A stretch of DNA of 22,956 bases from an uncultured bacterium (lineage in GTDB: Bacteria; Bacillota; Clostridia; Lachnospirales; Lachnospiraceae). Each line of letters starts with the position of its first letter. Within the stretch, counting starts at the first letter, position 1. The notes beneath the pieces are model-generated. The model was not told the DNA's origin. It saw only the letters and a program-made list of their open reading frames with translations, and did no database searches. The DNA lies in NCBI GenBank assembly GCA_947088515.1, contig CAMUHA010000027.1, positions 1-22,956 on the forward strand, given 5' to 3'. Of this stretch, positions 1 to 5,964 are shown piece by piece. The position numbers and the translations under genes are program-made.

Positions 1-391
1 ACTCTTCAAACACTGCCTTTGTATCCTGGTAAATCTTCTTTTCATCTACCATAACCCCTGCTATTTTTGGATACCGTCCCAGCCAGATATTATCCATTAC
101 ATTCCGTTTCAATGCCTGATTCAATTCCTGGTGCACCATTGCCACACCATTTTCCAATGCTTCCTTTGAACTTTTAAAGTTTACTTCCTTCCCCTCTAAG
201 ATAATCTGCCCTCTATCCTTATTGTAGATACCAAACAGACACTTCATCAGGGTGGACTTTCCGGCCCCGTTCTCGCCCATCAGAGCGTGAACCGTGCCTC
301 TTTTTACCGTCAGGGAAACATGATCCAGCGCCTTTACGCCGGGAAATTCTTTACAGATGTCTGTCATTTGCAATAGAACATCATGCTCCAT
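1..391 (-). CDS. mglA: Sugar ABC transporter ATP-binding protein MglA (N-terminal part, cut by window edge)
   Basis: This is the amino-terminal 130 residues of an ATP-binding subunit of a galactose/methyl-galactoside-type sugar importer; the stop lies beyond the left edge. The translation begins MEHDVLLQMTDICKEFPGVK, which matches the family opening. A Walker A motif (GENGAGKST) is visible near residues 40-48, followed by FGIYNKDRG and a Q-loop-like VAMVHQELNQ. The family carries two fused ATPase domains of about 500 residues in total, so roughly a quarter is seen. The ATG at 391 is preceded by GGAGGGCGGAGT, a strong ribosome binding site. It lies downstream of mglB on the same strand, in the usual mglB-mglA order, with a probable attenuator hairpin between them. 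The permease gene mglC would be expected just outside the window. Assignment to the MglA/RbsA/XylG family is secure; galactose or glucose as substrate rests on the neighbouring MglB. Confidence 0.93.
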   Translation of the reverse strand, partial: MEHDVLLQMTDICKEFPGVKALDHVSLTVKRGTVHALMGENGAGKSTLMKCLFGIYNKDRGQIILEGKEVNFKSSKEALENGVAMVHQELNQALKRNVMDNIWLGRYPKIAGVMVDEKKIYQDTKAVFEE

Positions 392-504
392 ACTCCGCCC
401 TCCATCATTAATATAATTTTTTACCTTCCCTGTGCATCTGCCAAAAAAGACATTCCAGGCAAGCTGTGCCAGAGATTTCTTTCTGTCCCATGTTCATTGA
501 AAAA

Positions 505-531
505 GGCGGCCGCTATATTCTAACAGCCGCC
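505..531 (-). terminator. GC-rich hairpin between mglB and mglA (terminator or attenuator)
   Basis: On the minus strand GGCGGC (531-526) can pair with GCCGCC (510-505) around a 15-base loop, and TTTT follows immediately (504-501). It lies 41 bases after the mglB stop and about 110 bases before mglA. Because mglA has no obvious promoter of its own in the gap, this is best read as a partial terminator that keeps binding-protein expression above that of the ATPase and permease, a common arrangement in binding-protein-dependent operons. The strength of termination is inferred. Confidence 0.7.
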
Positions 532-571
532 CTTAATTATTTAAGAGTTACTAAATTCACTTTAATGAAAA

Positions 572-1810
572 TCATTCTCCAGTATATGCTGCATAAGGAA
601 TATAAATCTTGTTTGCAACGTTAGGAGAGATGTTATAGGAATCTGTTCCATCCATCAGTTCTTTTCCTGATGCTGCATTCTGTGCAAGGAAAGCAATTCC
701 TTTTGCCATACCTTCTGCATCCTGCTTAATGGTACCTGTCATCTTGCCGTCAGCAATCAGCTGTTTTGCAGCGTCAGTTGCATCAACGCCAAATACAGGA
801 ATTGTTACACAGTTACCATCGCCAAGGTTGTATCCTTTATCATTCAGTGCAGAAATAGCGCCTTCAGCCATACCGTCATTGTTACAGATAATCAGCTCAA
901 TCATGTTGCCATTGCCTTCATTATACTGGGAAAGGTTAGTGGTCATGTAGTTATTAGCTGCCACTGCACTCCAGTTACCATCCTGGTCAACCTGATAGCA
1001 GTCAGAGTTTGAAGGGTCAAAGTATTCAAGAGCAGGCTTTCCAGCTGCTTCAAGAACCTTGTTAGCATCTTCTACCGCATACTGTGTACGATAGATAGCT
1101 TCCACGTTTCCAAGCTGTCCCATGAACATTGCGTAGGAAATCTTGCCATCACCATTTAAATCTACTGCATCAAAATTTTCTACCAGATAATCACCAATCA
1201 TCTGTCCCTGCATATGACCTGCTTCAGGAGCATCAGTTCCTACGAAGGCACATTTGTCATAGCTTCCAAGAACCTTTCCTTCATCTTCGTCACCTTCAAC
1301 TGCACGGTTAAAGAAGATAACAGGGATTCCTGCTGCAGATGCCTTATCAACGATTGTCTGGGAAGCATCTACGGAACCGGAAGTTACAATATTTACAATA
1401 AGAAGATTTGCTCCCGTCTGGATAGCTGTGTCAATCTGCTCATTCTGTGTGGTCTGGTTACTGTTGGAGTCATAATCCTGATAGGTAACTCCCAGAGCAT
1501 CCAGTTCAGCATCAAGCGCTGTTCTTACAGATGCAATATAGGTATCTGAATAAGTATAATAGAATACAGCGATGTTTGCCTCTGACAAATCTCCTGCTGC
1601 CTCCTGCGCTGCGTCAGCTACTTTATCCGCTTCCTGCTCTGCTTCATCTGTCTTTTCAGTTTCTGCTTCAGCGTCACCTGCTTCCGCTTCCTGCTTGTCG
1701 CCAGTTGCTGCATCTGATGCTGCCGGTGTATCATTTTTGCCACCACAGCCGGTAATCAGCCCAACTGTCATTGCCGCACATAATAATGCAGCCAAAACTT
1801 TCTTTTTCAT
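572..1810 (-). CDS. mglB: Galactose/glucose-binding lipoprotein (MglB-like)
   Basis: Extracellular substrate-binding lipoprotein of an Mgl-type ABC importer, 412 residues. A lipoprotein signal peptide (MKKKVLAALL...LITGC) gives lipidation at Cys22. It is followed by an acidic, Ala/Glu-rich linker (about 23-75), which spaces the domain from the membrane. The mature part is a periplasmic-binding-protein type 1 fold. Residues 217-225 (DLNGDGKIS) form the EF-hand-like calcium loop that distinguishes MglB from ribose or xylose binders. FNRA (167-170), NNDGMAEG (310-317) and GVDATD (341-346) correspond to the ligand-binding strand ends of the family. The start is preceded by AAAGGAGGATTTATTA, an ideal ribosome binding site. 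The calcium loop makes galactose/glucose specificity likely; the exact sugar is inferred. A separate promoter probably lies in the 294-base gap upstream. Confidence 0.92.
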   Translation of the reverse strand: MKKKVLAALLCAAMTVGLITGCGGKNDTPAASDAATGDKQEAEAGDAEAETEKTDEAEQEADKVADAAQEAAGDLSEANIAVFYYTYSDTYIASVRTALDAELDALGVTYQDYDSNSNQTTQNEQIDTAIQTGANLLIVNIVTSGSVDASQTIVDKASAAGIPVIFFNRAVEGDEDEGKVLGSYDKCAFVGTDAPEAGHMQGQMIGDYLVENFDAVDLNGDGKISYAMFMGQLGNVEAIYRTQYAVEDANKVLEAAGKPALEYFDPSNSDCYQVDQDGNWSAVAANNYMTTNLSQYNEGNGNMIELIICNNDGMAEGAISALNDKGYNLGDGNCVTIPVFGVDATDAAKQLIADGKMTGTIKQDAEGMAKGIAFLAQNAASGKELMDGTDSYNISPNVANKIYIPYAAYTGE

Positions 1811-1891
1811 TAATAAATCCTCCTTTTAATAAAATGTTTCTGCATGTCCTGAGGGATTTTCCAACCGGACATACATTCACCTTACGATAGG

Positions 1892-1929
1892 AGTATAACA
1901 TTATATTTTTTTATTTCCCATGCAAATAA
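1892..1929 (-). promoter_or_regulatory. Candidate mglB promoter
   Basis: On the minus strand a perfect TATAAT is read from 1905-1900, and a second -10-like TATACT from 1897-1892. No good -35 hexamer is placed 17 bases upstream: TTATTT at 1929-1924 gives an 18-base spacer but matches poorly. A good -10 with a weak -35 is what an activator-dependent promoter would show, fitting the nearby sensor kinase. The choice of hexamers is tentative. Confidence 0.4.
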
Positions 1930-1960
1930 TTACGCAAAAGGTATAAATATTTACTCTAAC

Positions 1961-1998
1961 TGCACAAAAATTCCACCATAATTGTACAAAAACTATTC
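1961..1998 (-). promoter_or_regulatory. Tandem direct repeats upstream of the mglB promoter (candidate activator site)
   Basis: Two near-identical 10-base words, tgcacaaaaa (1961-1970) and tgtacaaaaa (1983-1992), occur in the same orientation 22 bases apart, about two helical turns. A weaker relative, tgtataattt, follows at 2003. They sit about 55-85 bases upstream of the candidate -10. Tandem direct repeats spaced by two turns upstream of a sugar-transport promoter suit an AraC-type response regulator such as the YesN family that partners YesM/LytS kinases. The rest of this 294-base gap (1811-2104) holds nothing else I can name apart from a GC-rich palindrome at 2048-2059. Confidence 0.35.
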
Positions 1999-2047
1999 AT
2001 ATTGTATAATTTCGGACAACTGTCTTTTCTTTTTCCACTGTATGACA

Positions 2048-2059
2048 GCGCGGCCGCGC
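2048..2059. repeat. 12-base GC palindrome (contains a NotI site)
   Basis: gcgcggccgcgc is a perfect self-complementary word standing in very AT-rich sequence, 46 bases downstream of the stop of the membrane-anchored binding protein. No T tract follows on the minus strand, so it is not a convincing terminator. A related gcggccgc forms one arm region of the hairpin at 505-531. Its role is unknown. Confidence 0.3.
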
Positions 2060-2104
2060 AACAAATTTTACTTTCCAATTCTCTATTGCGGACAAAAACG
2101 CATT

Positions 2105-3124
2105 CTAATCAAAAGCAAAAAGAATCCTCTGGCATTCTTCGCTGAACATATTCTCTCTGGTCACTACTGTGGTTGTAGTGTCTATCACTGTTTGCTCTAC
2201 CTGGCCGCCATTGAGCAGACGGTAAGCGCACTCTATCCCCAGATATCCCATGGCATAAGGGTTTTGTACAATCAGCGCATCCACTTCCCCGGTTTCCAAC
2301 ATCCCTACTGAAATCACATTGCTGTCAAAGGCAACCACTTTAGTTTCATCTGCCAGTCCAAGCTCTTTAATGGCATATCCCACTCCCAGGCTGGTCCATT
2401 CGTTAAAGGTGACAATTACATTAATCTGGGGATTTTGGGCAAGCATACGCCTGGTCGCTTCTTTTGCGCTTTCTATGTTAGAATTGACATTAATGGCGTC
2501 AACAATACTCACCCTGCTATCTTCCGCCACTGCATCCCGAAACCCCTCCTCCCGCTGCTGGCCATTGGCGGAAATCTCATCAAAGTTTACAATTCCCACA
2601 CAGACCTCCTGCGCGCTGGTATCCAGAACACTCTCTCCAACCATGCGCCCCGCCTGGTAATTGTCTGTGCTTATGCGACAGCTTACTTTATCACTGTCAA
2701 CATCACTGTCTATTACTACCACTTTCGCTCCTGCCTGAACTGCCTGTTCCACTGCCCTGGCATTTTCATGAAAATCAACTGCCGAAAGTACAATCACCTC
2801 CGCCCCCCGCGCTACTGCCCCTTCAATCATCCGGTTCTGGGCTTCACAATCTTCTTCATCCTCCGGTCCTTCTACCGTAATATCAAGGTTATATTCTGTC
2901 TTAGCCGCATTTGCTCCCGCAAAAACGCTTTTCCAGTAAGCGGAAGTCGTTGATTTTACAATAACGGCCACATAATGTTTCCGGTTTTCCGTTCCATCTT
3001 TGGGCCTTTTGTCACAAAAAATCCATGTGTCACTGCTAAGTTCCCATATAACCAAAAACATAAATCCGGCTAACAGCCCCATTCCAAGCAGCGGAAACCA
3101 TATTTGTCTGTTATTTGTCTTCAT
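2105..3124 (-). CDS. Membrane-anchored sugar-binding protein, probable sensor partner of the adjacent histidine kinase
   Basis: A 339-residue periplasmic-binding-protein type 1 (Peripla_BP_4) protein. The N-terminus has a hydrophobic segment at about residues 9-27 with no lipobox cysteine, so it should remain as an uncleaved membrane anchor with the binding domain outside the cell. Family strands are visible: YVAVIVKSTTSAYWKSVFAG (51-70), VIVLSAVDF, VVVIDSDVDSD, VIVTFNEWTSLGVGYAI and VVAFDSNV. It starts 3 bases after the histidine kinase stop with a GGGGGAG ribosome binding site, so the two are co-translated. In Clostridium, XylFII is a membrane-anchored binding protein that signals ligand to a LytS kinase; this pair has the same layout. 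The ligand is probably the sugar imported by the neighbouring Mgl system, an inference from position. A transport role is less likely because mglB, with its own lipid anchor, is the operon's dedicated binder. Confidence 0.82.
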   Translation of the reverse strand: MKTNNRQIWFPLLGMGLLAGFMFLVIWELSSDTWIFCDKRPKDGTENRKHYVAVIVKSTTSAYWKSVFAGANAAKTEYNLDITVEGPEDEEDCEAQNRMIEGAVARGAEVIVLSAVDFHENARAVEQAVQAGAKVVVIDSDVDSDKVSCRISTDNYQAGRMVGESVLDTSAQEVCVGIVNFDEISANGQQREEGFRDAVAEDSRVSIVDAINVNSNIESAKEATRRMLAQNPQINVIVTFNEWTSLGVGYAIKELGLADETKVVAFDSNVISVGMLETGEVDALIVQNPYAMGYLGIECAYRLLNGGQVEQTVIDTTTTVVTRENMFSEECQRILFAFD

Positions 3125-3127
3125 AAT

Positions 3128-4867
3128 TTATACTCCCCCTGCCGGAATTTCTTCCTGTATTCCAGGAATGCGGATTTCAACTCTGGTTCCCACATCCAGC
3201 TCGCTTTCTATATGCAGTCCATATTTTTCTCCAAAATAAATCCGTATTCTGTCATTGACATTTTTAATGCCGATTCCTGTCCGGTCACTGGCTTCTCTGT
3301 GAAGAATTTCCCTGCACCGCTCTTCTTCCATTCCCACACCGTTATCTTCCACATACATAAGTATATCTTCTCCCTGCCTTTTAACCCCTATATGAATGAC
3401 CCCCTCATCACACATATCCAGTCCATGATTGATCGCATTCTCAATAATCGGCTGTAAGGTAATCTTATTGCAGAAACAGCCAAGACACTCCTGTTCTACA
3501 TCAAACTTATAAGTAAACTTATTTTTATAACGGTATTTTTGTATCTTTAAATAGCTTTCTGCATGCTGGCATTCTTTTTCTATGGTGATTAACTCATGTC
3601 CCCGGCTGATGCTTATCCGAAACAGCCGCGCCAGAGCATTAACCATAATAATGGCTTCCTTTGTACGCCCCTCCTCACACATCCAGGCTATAGAATCTAA
3701 GGTATTATATAAAAAATGAGGGTTTATCTGTGCCTGCAGCGCATTCAGCTCGCTCTTGCGTAAGGTAATCTCTTCCCTGCGGACTTGCTCCATCAGCCCT
3801 TGTATCTGCACCACCATATGGCTAAAAGAGTCTGACAAAGCTGTAATCTCCCTTGTTCCATTTACTCTGCAGAATTCAAAATTTTCCGCATCTTTTTCAA
3901 ACTGCTGCATAGCTCCCATAAGCTTATTAACCGGGCTGGATACCATTTTGGAGGAGATAATCCCTACAAGAAGAGTGGCTAGAATCATAAAAATAAATAC
4001 AAATCCAATAATTTTAGCCATTTCATCCAGCTTATTGGTAATCATTTCATCCACATAACTGACACCCACAATCTTCCAGTTATTATTGTCCAGAGAATGG
4101 ATGGTATAAATCACTTCTCCCTGCAAAAAAGAGCCATCTGCTCTGCCTATAAGCAGTTCCTGGTTTTCATTTTTGAGCCCTGCATGGATTAGCTGCTGCT
4201 GGGGATGATAAACAAGCGCCCCTTCCTCATCCATTATAAAGCAGTAGCCGTGCTGTCCGATTCCCACATTATCCACATAACCTGCAATGTTGGAAAACCG
4301 GATATCCATACAAATCAAAACCTCTTTTCCTTCATGGTTTTGCATCCGCTGGGCGATTGTTACCACCCACGGGTAATAGTTTTCGACTAAAGACTCTACA
4401 TGGGGACTGGAAATATATACCCCCTTTTCCCCTGACGGAATTTCCATATAAGACAGGTTTTTAAGAATTTTTTCTTTTAATTTGTAGCTTCCCTGCCAGT
4501 AACTTAAAAGATTTCCATCATTGTCATACTCTGTTATGACCACCACATCCTTCCTGATTGCAATCAGGTTTGTCATAAAGTCATTTTTCTCACTTTCTTC
4601 ATTCTTCATGTTTATGCGTATCATTCCCATGATTTCTTCTATATCCTTGGTATAATTTTCCAAAGTGCTCATTACCTGCCTGACCGCCTGCTCACTGCTG
4701 GTAACTGCATTGTCCTCCACAGAAGCCTGGTAAATACGCAGATACGCCGTAATACCCACGCAGCAGGCTAAAAGCACAACAGTTACAACTACCACCGTCA
4801 TTATAACGGAAAGGGAAAGCTTTTGAATGCCCCTTTTAGATTGTGCGCTTGTTTTGGTTTCGTTCAT
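3128..4867 (-). CDS. YesM/LytS-type sensor histidine kinase with extracellular sensor domain
   Basis: A 579-residue two-component sensor kinase. Transmembrane helices at about 17-39 and 286-306 flank an extracellular region of about 245 residues that looks like a Cache-type sensor (for example HGYCFIMDEEGALVYHP near 206-222). A HAMP-like linker follows. The His_kinase (PF06580) motif NPHFLYNTLDSIAWM places the phospho-accepting histidine at about His384. The ATPase domain shows IIENAINHG (N box) and DNGVGM, then RTGIGIKNVNDRI. The start chosen is the ATG at 4867, which has GGAGG 7 bases upstream; a longer in-frame ATG at 4903 falls inside a leader hairpin. A promoter lies at 4956-4984. The cognate response regulator, usually adjacent, is not in the window. 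By position it probably controls the mgl genes. Confidence 0.92.
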   Translation of the reverse strand: MNETKTSAQSKRGIQKLSLSVIMTVVVVTVVLLACCVGITAYLRIYQASVEDNAVTSSEQAVRQVMSTLENYTKDIEEIMGMIRINMKNEESEKNDFMTNLIAIRKDVVVITEYDNDGNLLSYWQGSYKLKEKILKNLSYMEIPSGEKGVYISSPHVESLVENYYPWVVTIAQRMQNHEGKEVLICMDIRFSNIAGYVDNVGIGQHGYCFIMDEEGALVYHPQQQLIHAGLKNENQELLIGRADGSFLQGEVIYTIHSLDNNNWKIVGVSYVDEMITNKLDEMAKIIGFVFIFMILATLLVGIISSKMVSSPVNKLMGAMQQFEKDAENFEFCRVNGTREITALSDSFSHMVVQIQGLMEQVRREEITLRKSELNALQAQINPHFLYNTLDSIAWMCEEGRTKEAIIMVNALARLFRISISRGHELITIEKECQHAESYLKIQKYRYKNKFTYKFDVEQECLGCFCNKITLQPIIENAINHGLDMCDEGVIHIGVKRQGEDILMYVEDNGVGMEEERCREILHREASDRTGIGIKNVNDRIRIYFGEKYGLHIESELDVGTRVEIRIPGIQEEIPAGGV

Positions 4868-4882
4868 GTTTATTCCTCCGCA

Positions 4883-4905
4883 TATTGCAAGGCGCTCCTG
4901 CAATA
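4883..4905 (-). promoter_or_regulatory. Leader hairpin just upstream of the kinase ribosome binding site
   Basis: On the minus strand TATTGCA (4905-4899) and TGCAATA (4889-4883) are perfect complements. GG/CC pairs continue the stem with one bulged base, and AGCG forms the loop. The 3' foot of the stem ends three bases before GGAGG (4879-4875), the kinase Shine-Dalgarno sequence. Such placement could tune translation initiation. It is not followed by a T tract, so it is not a terminator. Confidence 0.45.
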
Positions 4906-4955
4906 CTGCACCAATTAAAAGTTTATCTTACATTTGACCTGATGGTTCTTTGTCT

Positions 4956-4984
4956 GTTTTAGCGCTCATTGGTTATGCTGTCAA
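4956..4984 (-). promoter_or_regulatory. Promoter of the histidine kinase/binding-protein operon
   Basis: On the minus strand a perfect -35 TTGACA (4984-4979), a 17-base spacer and a -10 TAAAAC (4961-4956, four of six matches) form a convincing vegetative-type promoter about 90 bases before the kinase start. The word GCGCTAAAA occurs twice in the same orientation: once overlapping the -10 (4965-4957) and once 12-20 bases upstream of the -35 (5004-4996). The pair could be an operator. Confidence 0.65.
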
Positions 4985-5031
4985 CGCTTTTTGACTTTTA
5001 GCGCATGAAATTGAATATCAGAAAAATAAAA

Positions 5032-5063
5032 GGCTATTACATCATTTTCTTCATGTAACAGCC
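5032..5063 (-). terminator. Rho-independent terminator at the end of the long biosynthetic operon
   Basis: On the minus strand GGCTGTTACAT (5063-5053) pairs with ATGTAATAGCC (5042-5032), an 11-base stem with one G-U pair and a 10-base loop, followed by TTTTATTTTTC. It begins 28 bases after the stop of the STAS gene and before the kinase promoter, so it separates the carrier-protein operon from the sugar-sensing operon. The plus-strand reading also ends in TTTTAT, but no plus-strand gene uses it. Confidence 0.88.
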
Positions 5064-5091
5064 GTTTTATCTTTGTTAAATATTTCCAATA

Positions 5092-5391
5092 TTATTCAAT
5101 TTTTAAAATGCCGGTTAGTCCTGACACTATAAAGAACTTTATAATCTCTTCCTTAACATTCCGGATAACCATTTTTTTACCCCGTCTGTTCACTTTGTTA
5201 CGTATATTCAGCAGAATTTGCACCCCATCTGATGATATATACTCCAGCTTTTCAAAATTAAGCGCCAGTTTCGTGAAATTATTAATAGACTTTTGGATTT
5301 CTGTCTCAACCAAAGACGCTGTTTTCCTGTCCAGCCTTCCCACAAACGCAATTTCCAGGGTAGTTTCATTTGCAGTCCTGTTTATGTCCAT
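5092..5391 (-). CDS. Single-domain STAS protein (anti-sigma-factor-antagonist-like)
   Basis: A 99-residue protein made of one STAS domain, as in SpoIIAA/RsbV-type anti-sigma factor antagonists. The segment LEYISSDGVQILLNI (about 48-62) matches the conserved loop carrying the regulatory serine; either serine of the SS pair could be the phosphorylation site. The C-terminus (IIKFFIVSGLTGILKIE) also fits the family. It is the last gene of the long operon, just before the terminator. No partner kinase (RsbW/SpoIIAB type) or PP2C phosphatase is in the window, so its partner must be elsewhere, or it has another protein-docking role. The ribosome binding site is unusual: GGAG ends one base before the ATG, while AAGGAA is 13 bases away. 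The gap upstream (5392-5594) holds no gene I can support. Confidence 0.85.
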   Translation of the reverse strand: MDINRTANETTLEIAFVGRLDRKTASLVETEIQKSINNFTKLALNFEKLEYISSDGVQILLNIRNKVNRRGKKMVIRNVKEEIIKFFIVSGLTGILKIE

Positions 5392-5594
5392 ACTCCTGCC
5401 CCATTTCCTTGTAGCTGTATCATTCGGTGGTTTCTATAGTCCCGACTACTGTATTTTTATTTAACAGCATATGGGCTATTCTCTTCAACCCTTTTGGAAT
5501 GATTCGCACTTTTGAAGGTATGTTTTACATGAGGCAGGAAGGGATTTTTTACTCCTGGGTCGATTGCAATCCGGGGTTCCTGTTTTGACAGCCT

Positions 5595-5849
5595 TTATTT
5601 CTTTTTATTCTTGATCATAACTATAAATTCTCCAACATTTTTAACCTTCATAACTTCCTCAATTGTAAACTTAATATTAAATTCCTGCTCAATGGCAACA
5701 ATCAGGTTCACGTGCATAAATGAGTCCCCATCTTCTGTGCCATCCACTGTCATTTCATCAGACAGCTCAAGGCTTTCATCATTAAAAATATTCCTGAATA
5801 CTTTCTGTAATTTTTCCCTGATTTCCACAATCTTCTTCCTTTCACTCAT
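5595..5849 (-). CDS. Acyl carrier protein, divergent (ACP 4)
   Basis: An 84-residue discrete carrier protein. The phosphopantetheine attachment serine is Ser43 in GDSFMHVNLIVAIEQEFNI, with the family's helix II continuing after it. The motif DSFMHVN departs from the DSV/IGH or DSLDxVE forms seen in typical ACPs and in the other three carriers here, and the protein is very acidic before the serine (DGTEDGD). It lies after the CDP-glycerol-type transferase and before the STAS gene, separated by gaps of 115 and 203 bases that are large for this operon. No Shine-Dalgarno sequence is seen in front of the ATG; instead a perfect palindrome occupies 5858-5872. Unlike the other carriers it has no ligase next to it, so it may be loaded by one of the ligases upstream. 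Confidence 0.88.
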   Translation of the reverse strand: MSERKKIVEIREKLQKVFRNIFNDESLELSDEMTVDGTEDGDSFMHVNLIVAIEQEFNIKFTIEEVMKVKNVGEFIVMIKNKKK

Positions 5850-5857
5850 TCATAAAT

Positions 5858-5872
5858 ATTTGACAGTCAAAT
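5858..5872. promoter_or_regulatory. Perfect 15-base palindrome in front of ACP 4
   Basis: atttgac-a-gtcaaat has two 7-base arms around a single central base and ends 9 bases before the ACP start, where the ribosome binding site would normally be. The one-base centre suits a dimeric DNA-binding protein better than an RNA hairpin. No convincing promoter hexamers were found around it. Confidence 0.35.
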
Positions 5873-5964
5873 GGATGCTTCGTATCCGCTTAACTCTTTG
5901 CTCACAGAAATAAAACAAATGTCCCCTTTCTTTTTAAAAATTGCACAGGAAATCATACCATATT

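Noticed and set aside
2048..2059. GC palindrome as the terminator of the sensor operon
   Set aside because: No T tract follows on the minus strand, and a 12-base palindrome must lose its centre to form a loop. It is kept only as a repeat.
1982..2311. Plus-strand open frames across the mglB promoter region, the binding-protein gene and the kinase gene
   Set aside because: They are antisense to well-supported genes, have cysteine- and proline-rich unnatural composition and lack ribosome binding sites.
4968..4990. Catabolite-response-element-like sequence AAAAGCGTTGACAG overlapping the kinase -35
   Set aside because: It matches the CcpA consensus only in the AARCG core and the closing CA, with several mismatches, so it is not reported as a site.
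5392..5594. Short open reading frames in the gap between ACP 4 and the STAS gene, for example one reading VKNPFLPHVKHTFKSANHSK
   Set aside because: About 35 codons or fewer, no ribosome site, and no family resemblance I can name. It could be part of an intergenic repeat, but that cannot be shown without a genome search.
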